DNA from: Prolixibacteraceae bacterium
Lineage (GTDB): Bacteria; Bacteroidota; Bacteroidia; Bacteroidales; Prolixibacteraceae
NCBI GenBank assembly: GCA_027858145.1
Contig: JAQIDF010000199.1
Coordinates: 1-5,557 of the forward strand
Direction: 5' to 3'
DNA length: 5,557 bases
Positions 1-5,557 of the stretch are shown one piece after another. Position numbers and translations under genes: made by a program. The notes under the pieces were generated by a model. It had not been told where the DNA came from and did no database searches. It saw only the letters and a list, made by a program, of their open reading frames with translations. Within the stretch, counting starts at the first letter, position 1; every line of letters starts with the position of its first letter.

Positions 1-346
1 TAAACTCAATGAATTGCGAGGGGCATTAAATTTTTGGCAAGAACAGAATGGCGATATGGGGAGTATACCCGAGTCGGATCTTTTTTATTCGATGTGGCCT
101 GACGGTAAACAGCCGCAAACACAAGCTCCCGTTGTGAAAATTGAAGGTCATAAGGTGTTCTTAGAATGTGCTACACCGGGGGCGTCAATCGCATTCATTA
201 TTGCCGATGAAGCCATTGAACCTGGTTTAGAAAGTGGATGGCAATTGTATCACGAACCAATTAAAGCTCAAAAAGGTAAAATATTGTATGTATTGGGAGT
301 CCGTATCGGATATAGAGATAGTGATATTGAGAAAACTCAGTTATAG
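1..346 (+). CDS. Sulfatase C-terminal fragment (5' partial), probable secreted polysaccharide sulfatase
   Basis: The reading frame is open from base 2 to the TAG at 344-346, so the gene enters from the left edge and 114 residues are visible. The TTG at 14 is not a credible start because the frame continues upstream of it. The first ~40 residues (LRGALNFW, NGDMG, then MWPDG at about 31-35) match the tail seen in Bacteroidota sulfatases, where the last helix reads roughly 'L...W....GD.G..PE..L....WP.G..P'. Residues ~42-114 look like the small beta domain related to the chitobiase/beta-hexosaminidase C-terminal domain (CATPGASIAF, then SGWQLYHEPI). The sulfatase catalytic core, including the formylglycine C/S-x-P-x-R motif and metal ligands, lies outside the window, so the call rests on tail similarity recalled from the family. 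The family role is hydrolysis of sulfate esters on polysaccharides, in the periplasm or outside the cell. The next gene starts 29 bases downstream, suggesting one operon. An alternative is another alkaline-phosphatase-superfamily enzyme with the same tail. Confidence 0.75.
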   Translation, partial: KLNELRGALNFWQEQNGDMGSIPESDLFYSMWPDGKQPQTQAPVVKIEGHKVFLECATPGASIAFIIADEAIEPGLESGWQLYHEPIKAQKGKILYVLGVRIGYRDSDIEKTQL

Positions 347-375
347 AGCATTTATGAGACTAACTATTTGAAAAC

Positions 376-3300
376 ATGAATTACAAAGTTTTAAAGATTT
401 TAATGATTGGGATACCAATCTTATTCATAACATCCAGCCTGAAGGCTCAGGATGCTGGTTTTTTTCTTAACGACTGGCAAGAAAAAACAGCAGAGGTGCC
501 TGCGTTTGACCTGGTAGAAAAACCGGAAAGCGATCCTTCTGTTACCATTTCGGTGGATGTTAAACATGAAATAAACAAAGTACCCAAATACATATATGGA
601 AACAATGCGGTTGTATGGGATAGTGGACTTCGGCAAAATGCTACAGCCATGAAAGACCTTAAAAACCTAAATCCACATGTGTTAAGATGGCCTGGAGGAA
701 ACCTTTCCAATAATTATTTCTGGAATCTTTCATCGTCAAATGCACCTGCCGATATTCCTGAAAGCATTGATCCATGGTTTGGACAAAACACGCAAAACTG
801 GCAGACTTCAACCGACCAATATTATGATTTGCTTGCAGAAACAAACAGTACAGGCATCATTTGTGTGAATTACAGCTATGCACGCTATGGCACCGGCCCT
901 GATCCGGTAGCGAAAGCAGCTCACATGGCAGCCGAATGGGTGCGATACGATAATGGACGATCCGGGTTCTGGGAAATAGGAAACGAAAATTTTGGAAACT
1001 GGCAATCTGGTTATATAATAGATACAGCTTTAAATAACGATGGGCAACCAGAATATATTAGCGGCGAGCTTTACGGACAGCACTGCAAAGTATTTATCGA
1101 TTCTATGCGTGCTGCCGCAGCCGAAATTGGTGTTGATATTAAAATTGGTGTTGTAGCGTTTGATGCCGAAACTTCATGGGATCCGATTCAAACTGTATGG
1201 AACGAGGGCATGATGGAACAGGTAGGCGACCTGGCCGATTTTCTGGTGGTACACTCTTATTTCACACCATACGATGAAAATTCCACGGTGAGCACCATCT
1301 TAAATTCACATGATGTTCCACAGGAAATCATGGCTGCCATGGTAGCTGATATGGCTGAGGCCGGTAAACCAATGATTCCGTTAGCCATGACTGAGTGGAA
1401 CATATTTGCTGAAGGCAGCATGCAAATGGTATCGTACGTAAATGGCATGCTTGCTACGATTGTACTGGGCGAATATGCAAAAAATGGCTACGGACTTGCA
1501 GCCCGCTGGGATTTAACCAACGGATGGAGTAATGGTAATGATCATGGCATGTTTTCTGTTGGCGGTGAGCCTGGTGTGGATCCATATAACCCACGTCCAG
1601 TATTTTTCTACATGACCTATTTCCAAAAATATTTTGGTGATCGAATGATTGAATCCAGTGTAACCGGAAACTCAAAAGTACTCGCGTTTGCTTCGAAGTT
1701 TGATTCTGGTGAAACCGGCATGGTAATCATTAACAAAAGCCGAAAAGATGAAACAGTGCATATTGAATTTGACAACTTTATTCCCGGTGCTCAATATTAT
1801 TATCATGTGCTCACCGGTGGCGATGACAATGGCGATTTTTCAAGAAAAGTATTTTTAAACGGACAAGGCACTAACGAACAGGGTGGTGGCCCCGATAATT
1901 ATGAAGATATAAAAGCTTTTGCTTCAAAAACCGATGGGGGCATTGTTGTAGACCTGCCTGCCCTGTCTGTCGTATATCTTATGGTTGATAAAACACCTCC
2001 TCCGTCGTATGTTTATTCCAGGATTGATGCAAATGCAGCCATAATTTCAGTTGATCTTACTGATAACGTTATGCTGGCCGACAACCCGGCCGGCTTTGAG
2101 GTTATCATTAATGAAACAACCGCTGTTGGCATAACCAGAATTGAACCCGACCCTGAGAATGCAAAACGGGTATACATATACCTTGATCAAAATATATTGA
2201 CAACAGATGAGATGACCCTTTCATATAGTGGCAGCGACATCATGTCAAAAGCAGGTAGTGTCCCCCTTATTGCATTCTCTAACGCAACAGTTGATAACCT
2301 GCTCCCCGGGTCTGCTCCCCGGCTACTCGGAGCAACCACTAACTCCGATGGGAATCAGATTCAATTGGCTTTTAATAAAAAAATGACACTGCATTCTTCT
2401 TCTCTTGAATCATTTGACCTGTTTGCCATGGGCGATCCAGACCTCACGTTGAATTTATCAGATATAGCTGTGGATGAAGCTGATTCTTCAAAACTTTTTA
2501 TCACTTCTTCTGAGAATCTTTATGCCGGGTACCGCTTGGCACTTTCTTACCATGGATCAGGTTTAGAATCTGTTGATGGAGGCGTGTTGGGTGCCTTTGA
2601 TACGGTTTCGATCATCAACCTTGCTCCGGGAATGCCTCCCGAAATACTGTCGGCCAAGGTAACAAATTATGGTTTTGCTATTGTTGTTGAATTTAACAAA
2701 CCCCTGAATGACGTATCAAACCACACCGCTTTGTTTACTGCGGCCGTGAACAATGAATCATACACCATTAATGCAATACAATCAGAAGAACAAATCCTCA
2801 CCCTGTTGTTGGATAGTAACATAAAATATGGTGACGAAGTAACCCTAAGTTATGAGGGAACAGAAATATCTGCTACCGATAGGGGCAAGCTGGCTCCTTT
2901 TAGCGATTTGGCTGTGGATAACTTGCTCACCGAACCCACGGTATACAATATTCCGGGTATTATTGACGCGGAACAGTTTACGATTAACATGGGTATGGCA
3001 ACGGAAGCAACAACCGATGTTGGTGGTGGCAATAATCTGGGGAATATTGATGCTGGTGATTGGGTAGAATACGAAATAAATGTTATTCGCACAGGATTTT
3101 ATACCGGGTTATTACGCGTGGCTGCTAATAGTCAAACCGGGCTGATGGTCATACAAACACCCGATGGGGATGTGCTTGATCAAGACACAGTAAGCATACC
3201 GATAACTGGCGGATGGCAAACATGGGAATCGGTGCCTGTTGAAATCATTCTTCATGAAGACCCGCAACAACTGCGATTTAAAGCCCTGACGCCATATTAT

Positions 3301-3912
3301 AACATCAACTGGTTAAGTCTGAAATTCGACAGAACACTGGAAGCAAACGTGATCAGTGCCATGTCAGATGAAACAGGAAACACCATCTCCATTGCATTCG
3401 ATCGATCAATTGTGGCTCCTTCCACCGGGGAAGAAAACGCTTTTCAGGTTATGGCTGATGGAATCCATCTCGATATAGAACAGGTACTCTTGAATGATCA
3501 CGCCGACAGTATTATCGAATTGACACTCGAAACACCACTCGCTGTCGATAACGACATTATAACAGTAGCGTACACCCCGGGAACCCTTACTGATACAGAT
3601 AATATTTCTGTTCCGGCATTTTCGGATATAACAGTACTCAACAATGTAATCACATTTGTTGAAAATATTCCATTACCAGACATGGAATTATTTCCAAATC
3701 CTTTTGATGATCAACTAACGATAATAAGCTCAAATCAGAAAATAATTGCAGTTGAACTTTTTGACATCACCGGAAAACAACAGTTTTATAAAGAATACAA
3801 CTCACCACAAGAACGAGTTAAACTCACAATCGATTTACCATCAGGGCTGTATTTGGTAAAAGCCACAGTTAGCCATGGAGTATTGTTAACAAGGGTGGTT
3901 GTGAAATTGTAA
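376..3912 (+). CDS. Secreted modular glycoside hydrolase (clan GH-A, GH51/GH39-like) with SwmB-like repeats, CBM6-like module and T9SS sorting domain
   Basis: This 1178-residue protein is probably exported and handled by the T9SS. The ATG at 376 gives a good signal peptide: NYKVLK, a hydrophobic stretch, then likely cleavage after LKA (A24|Q25). Residues ~55-425 resemble a clan GH-A (beta/alpha)8 barrel: YIYGNNAVVWDSG (73-85), LRWPGGN (103-109), FWEIGNEN (198-205) and LAMTEWN (336-342). By analogy with GH51/GH39 enzymes, E204 would be acid/base and E340 the nucleophile; both codons are intact. Residues ~430-537 form the beta-sandwich that usually follows such barrels. Next come three SwmB/Ig-like repeats (~541-643, 645-748, 752-851), a CBM6-like module (~855-985; IDAEQF, AGDWVEYE, W947, W950, NINWL), a fourth repeat (~987-1092) and a T9SS type A domain (~1100-1178; FPNPF 1106-1110, PSGLYLVK 1155-1162). 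The role would be endo- or exo-hydrolysis of a polysaccharide, but the GH family and substrate are not assigned; arabinofuranosidase-like is the nearest loose label. It sits between sulfatase and lyase genes. Confidence 0.82.
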   Translation: MNYKVLKILMIGIPILFITSSLKAQDAGFFLNDWQEKTAEVPAFDLVEKPESDPSVTISVDVKHEINKVPKYIYGNNAVVWDSGLRQNATAMKDLKNLNPHVLRWPGGNLSNNYFWNLSSSNAPADIPESIDPWFGQNTQNWQTSTDQYYDLLAETNSTGIICVNYSYARYGTGPDPVAKAAHMAAEWVRYDNGRSGFWEIGNENFGNWQSGYIIDTALNNDGQPEYISGELYGQHCKVFIDSMRAAAAEIGVDIKIGVVAFDAETSWDPIQTVWNEGMMEQVGDLADFLVVHSYFTPYDENSTVSTILNSHDVPQEIMAAMVADMAEAGKPMIPLAMTEWNIFAEGSMQMVSYVNGMLATIVLGEYAKNGYGLAARWDLTNGWSNGNDHGMFSVGGEPGVDPYNPRPVFFYMTYFQKYFGDRMIESSVTGNSKVLAFASKFDSGETGMVIINKSRKDETVHIEFDNFIPGAQYYYHVLTGGDDNGDFSRKVFLNGQGTNEQGGGPDNYEDIKAFASKTDGGIVVDLPALSVVYLMVDKTPPPSYVYSRIDANAAIISVDLTDNVMLADNPAGFEVIINETTAVGITRIEPDPENAKRVYIYLDQNILTTDEMTLSYSGSDIMSKAGSVPLIAFSNATVDNLLPGSAPRLLGATTNSDGNQIQLAFNKKMTLHSSSLESFDLFAMGDPDLTLNLSDIAVDEADSSKLFITSSENLYAGYRLALSYHGSGLESVDGGVLGAFDTVSIINLAPGMPPEILSAKVTNYGFAIVVEFNKPLNDVSNHTALFTAAVNNESYTINAIQSEEQILTLLLDSNIKYGDEVTLSYEGTEISATDRGKLAPFSDLAVDNLLTEPTVYNIPGIIDAEQFTINMGMATEATTDVGGGNNLGNIDAGDWVEYEINVIRTGFYTGLLRVAANSQTGLMVIQTPDGDVLDQDTVSIPITGGWQTWESVPVEIILHEDPQQLRFKALTPYYNINWLSLKFDRTLEANVISAMSDETGNTISIAFDRSIVAPSTGEENAFQVMADGIHLDIEQVLLNDHADSIIELTLETPLAVDNDIITVAYTPGTLTDTDNISVPAFSDITVLNNVITFVENIPLPDMELFPNPFDDQLTIISSNQKIIAVELFDITGKQQFYKEYNSPQERVKLTIDLPSGLYLVKATVSHGVLLTRVVVKL
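1996..3651 (+). repeat. Four SwmB/Ig-like protein repeats interrupted by a CBM6-like module
   Basis: Within the large hydrolase, four ~100-residue units share an ending of the type 'LSYxG ... G.L..F.D..V.NLL'. The anchor tyrosines are Y617 (LSYSG), Y725 (LSYHG), Y826 (LSYEG) and Y1066 (VAYTPG). The first three are 108 and 101 residues apart. The last step is 240 residues, which is one repeat plus a ~130-residue CBM6-like module (bases ~2938-3330). Each unit also begins with a strand pattern like 'I..A.....I.I.F...' (QIQLAFNKKM, AIVVEFNKPL, ISIAFDRSI). SwmB-type repeats are generally regarded as stalk or adhesion-like beta modules, so a spacer role is inferred. The DNA is diverged; these are protein-level repeats, not recent tandem duplications. 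Confidence 0.75.
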
Positions 3913-3955
3913 GGCATTAATTCAAACTATTGCAGCAGGTATAAATAAATATTCT

Positions 3956-5119
3956 ATGATACGGACATTCATTGCAGTTTTCACACTACTTTTTTCATAC
4001 ACAACAATGGCTCAAAGCGGCGATATTGAGTCGATAGAAAAATCATTATCTAACCGGGATGACATCGTTTTCTACGGAAGTTTTGACAATGGATTTAATA
4101 ATTCTGAATGGGAATCTGGCTGGGGAATACAATGGGACAACAGGGCCTCAGCCTGTGAAATTATCAGTAACTCATTTAATGGTAGTAAAGCACTTCGTGT
4201 GAATTATCCAAAAGGCGGAGTTGGCCCCGGTGAAACGGGAGCCCAGTTTCCGATTGTCCTTAGGGATATGAAGAATAACAACGAAGGTCATTACAATGAG
4301 TTGTACCTGCGTTACTATGTGAAATTTGAGGAAGGATTTGATTTTAATAAAGGCGGGAAACTTCCCGGTTTAATGGGGGGCGGAGATTCATGGAGCCGGT
4401 CTGGTGGCAATCAGCCCGATGGGACAAACGGCTGGACGCTACGTTTTATGTGGCGATCGGGTGGCGAACTGGTGGTTTATGCCTATGTTCCTAAAAGTGA
4501 AAATGGTAAATGGGGTGCCGAAGTTTGGGGACAAGATATTACGACCAACGTAGAAGCACAACCCGGTGAATGGCACTGCATCGAAGAATATGTGAATATT
4601 GGCACTGCCGGTAATGACGATGGTCGGCTGAAGGTTTGGGTTGACGGAGAACAGAAGATTGATATTGACGATATGCGTTTCTGGAACGAAGAAAACGACA
4701 ACGGCAAAATTGGTGGCGTTTACTTCTCAACTTTTCATGGAGGGAATTCAGAAGACTGGGCACCTGCCAATGACAGTTATGCTCAGTTTGATGGTTTTGT
4801 TTTAGCAAAAAACCGGGTTGGTGTTTATGAGGAAAGCAGTTTTTCTGAGGCTTTGAATTCTATTCAGCCTGAAAATCTAAATATCTATCGGAATCCTTCA
4901 AGTGGAAATTATATTGTAGAATTTTCGAATCAAGAATCCGGAATTGCTCAACTGAAAGTCTTTTCATTGTCTGGTCAACGGTTGAAGACAGTAGACAAAT
5001 TTTTTCAGGCCGGTGAAAAATGTACGATTGAAGTGGATCTGGACTTAATTCAAAACGAATTATACTTGTTTCGATTTACAAATGACGGACGCTCCCGGGT
5101 TGTGAAAATGATTCATTAG
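3956..5119 (+). CDS. Secreted PL14/PL20-like polysaccharide lyase with T9SS sorting domain
   Basis: This 387-residue protein probably cleaves a uronate-containing polysaccharide by beta-elimination outside the cell or on its surface. The ATG at 3956 begins a signal peptide (MIRTFIAVFTLLFSYTTMA, cleavage A19|Q20). Residues ~36-292 look like a lyase jelly roll of the PL14/PL20 type: YLRYYVKF (117-124), KGGKLPGLMGG (132-142), TLRFMWR (161-167), VVYAYVP (173-179), and GVYFSTFHGG (254-263). K135, R163, Y175 and Y177 are the candidate active-site residues; the R-x11-Y-x-Y spacing agrees with what I recall for the PL14 Chlorella virus lyase vAL-1. Residues ~305-387 are a T9SS type A domain, with NPSSG at 313-317, but RNP replaces the usual PNP and ELY replaces GLY near the end. 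Characterised relatives act on alginate, glucuronate polymers or glucuronan; the substrate here is not known. The gene starts 43 bases after the hydrolase gene and is probably co-transcribed with it. There is no Shine-Dalgarno; the leader is AT-rich (ATAAATAAATATTCT). Confidence 0.82.
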   Translation: MIRTFIAVFTLLFSYTTMAQSGDIESIEKSLSNRDDIVFYGSFDNGFNNSEWESGWGIQWDNRASACEIISNSFNGSKALRVNYPKGGVGPGETGAQFPIVLRDMKNNNEGHYNELYLRYYVKFEEGFDFNKGGKLPGLMGGGDSWSRSGGNQPDGTNGWTLRFMWRSGGELVVYAYVPKSENGKWGAEVWGQDITTNVEAQPGEWHCIEEYVNIGTAGNDDGRLKVWVDGEQKIDIDDMRFWNEENDNGKIGGVYFSTFHGGNSEDWAPANDSYAQFDGFVLAKNRVGVYEESSFSEALNSIQPENLNIYRNPSSGNYIVEFSNQESGIAQLKVFSLSGQRLKTVDKFFQAGEKCTIEVDLDLIQNELYLFRFTNDGRSRVVKMIH

Positions 5120-5146
5120 AACTATTTTTTAAAAAATTAATGAACA

Positions 5147-5196
5147 CAAAGCCACGAAGAATGCAAGGTTTATTCTTTGTGTTCTTCGTGGCTTTG
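5147..5196. repeat. Long imperfect hairpin made of 9-base sub-repeats downstream of the lyase gene
   Basis: The outer 15 bases of each arm are perfectly complementary (5147-5161 with 5182-5196; CAAAGCCACGAAGAA and its reverse complement). Allowing G-T wobbles, pairing continues inward to 5168/5175, giving about 22 pairs and a six-base loop. The right arm reads as 9-base units TTCTTTGTG, TTCTTCGTG, GCTTTGCGG. It lies 28 bases after the lyase stop codon, so it may end or protect the operon transcript. However, no T-run follows it on the + strand. On the - strand an AT-rich stretch with TTTTTT follows only after a short gap. I favour a dispersed intergenic repeat that may double as a transcript-end structure. 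Confidence 0.7.
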
Positions 5197-5422
5197 CGGG
5201 CAAATAATTCGTATTCCTATGAATTGCATAATGGGTATTAAAAGATATTCATTTTACAACAGTTCTTAATTTTTTTAAGCTATTGACAGTGAGTTGTTTA
5301 TGTCTTCCGCACTTCTTTTCAGGATCCATCTAACGACCAGATAATCAGTAGTTGTTTTTTAACTTGGGTGTTGCAACGTTTTTACAGGTTTTGGTTCTTT
5401 AAAGCCTCTAGCCGGCAGGGCT

Positions 5423-5451
5423 TTTACTTTTCTCTTGAAAAGAAAAGTAAA
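5423..5451. repeat. 11-bp perfect inverted repeat with 7-base loop
   Basis: TTTACTTTTCT (5423-5433) pairs exactly with AGAAAAGTAAA (5441-5451) around CTTGAAA. A weaker outer pairing, AAAGCC at 5401-5406 with GGCTTT at 5419-5424, overlaps its left arm, so the two foldings are mutually exclusive. From memory, similar ACTTTTCT...AGAAAAGT palindromes are common between genes in Bacteroidota genomes, so a dispersed repeat is more likely than a gene-specific control site. Confidence 0.65.
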
Positions 5452-5454
5452 CAA

Positions 5455-5472
5455 TCCCGATGTCCATCGGGA
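5455..5472. repeat. 8-bp GC-rich inverted repeat (TCCCGATG / CATCGGGA)
   Basis: TCCCGATG at 5455-5462 and CATCGGGA at 5465-5472 are perfect reverse complements separated by two bases, so in RNA about seven pairs and a four-base loop would form. It follows the 5423-5451 inverted repeat by only three bases. No T-run follows on either side, which argues against a simple intrinsic terminator. It is probably part of the same repeat cluster. Confidence 0.65.
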
Positions 5473-5557
5473 CAGCTTCCCGCCCTTACTAAGGTTTTGT
5501 TTCAATTCTAATGAAATTTATTTGAAGGCCACAGCGCAGTACAAAGTTTAAGTTCAC

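Larger units (their letters stand above)
5120..5557. other. Non-coding 3' region, no supported gene
   Basis: No open frame of convincing length or composition is visible on either strand. The stretch starts with the AT palindrome TTTTTTAAAAAA (5125-5136), then the long hairpin at 5147-5196. Bases ~5200-5390 show no structure I can support, only T-runs and the short palindrome GTTGCAAC (5370-5377). From ~5400 onward there is the cluster of inverted repeats. No rRNA, tRNA or CRISPR pattern is seen. Confidence 0.7.

Noticed and set aside
361..370. TAACTATTTG before the hydrolase gene as a Bacteroidota -7 promoter element
   Set aside because: The consensus TAnnTTTG is not met (ACTATTTG), no TTTG lies at a suitable -33 position, and the 29-base gap fits read-through from the upstream gene.
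447..710. Minus-strand open frames inside the hydrolase and lyase genes
   Set aside because: They lie fully opposite strongly supported coding sequence, have no recognisable domains, and look like shadows of the real frame.
5265..5279. CTTAA/TTAAG around a T-run as a terminator
   Set aside because: Only five A/T-rich pairs, no stable stem, and far from the lyase stop codon.
5282..5287. TTGACA as a sigma70-type -35 box
   Set aside because: No -10-like hexamer at 16-18 bases, no gene downstream in range, and Bacteroidota promoters do not follow this consensus.
5489..5557. Open frame on the - strand from the right edge (22 residues, VNLNFVLRCG... ending at TAG)
   Set aside because: Too short to support, and it overlaps the palindrome-rich region. 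It could be the end of a gene lying outside the window, but nothing in it is recognisable.

Overview
The window looks like part of a polysaccharide-degradation locus from a Bacteroidota bacterium, probably a marine or otherwise algae-degrading lineage. Three things support the phylum. Both complete proteins end in a type IX secretion (T9SS) type A sorting domain. The genes lack Shine-Dalgarno sequences and have AT-rich leaders. The first gene has the C-terminal layout typical of Bacteroidota sulfatases. The marine/algal lifestyle is an inference from the enzyme set, not read directly.

Layout, all on the + strand: (1) 1-346 is the 3' end of a gene that enters from the left edge. It resembles the C-terminal part of a secreted sulfatase followed by a small chitobiase-C-like beta domain. 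(2) 376-3912 encodes a 1178-residue secreted modular enzyme: signal peptide, a clan GH-A-like (GH51/GH39-like) catalytic barrel with candidate glutamates E204 and E340, a beta-sandwich, three SwmB/Ig-like repeats, a CBM6-like module, a fourth repeat, and a T9SS sorting domain. (3) 3956-5119 encodes a 387-residue secreted lyase-like protein with a PL14/PL20-type jelly roll and its own, somewhat degenerate, T9SS domain. The gaps between genes are 29 and 43 bases, so co-transcription is likely. (4) 5120-5557 has no supported gene. It holds a long imperfect hairpin built from 9-base sub-repeats just after the lyase gene, and a cluster of palindromes near the right edge that looks like a dispersed intergenic repeat.

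Taken together, a sulfatase would remove sulfate esters, a lyase would cleave uronate-containing chains by beta-elimination, and a GH-A glycosidase carried on a carbohydrate-binding, surface-attached or released scaffold would cut neutral or uronic linkages. The natural target would be a sulfated, uronate-bearing polysaccharide such as those of algae, but the sequence does not identify the substrate. No SusC/SusD pair, regulator or transporter lies in the window. I see no clearly new molecular system; the least explained item is the catalytic domain of the large protein, which I cannot place in a named GH family.
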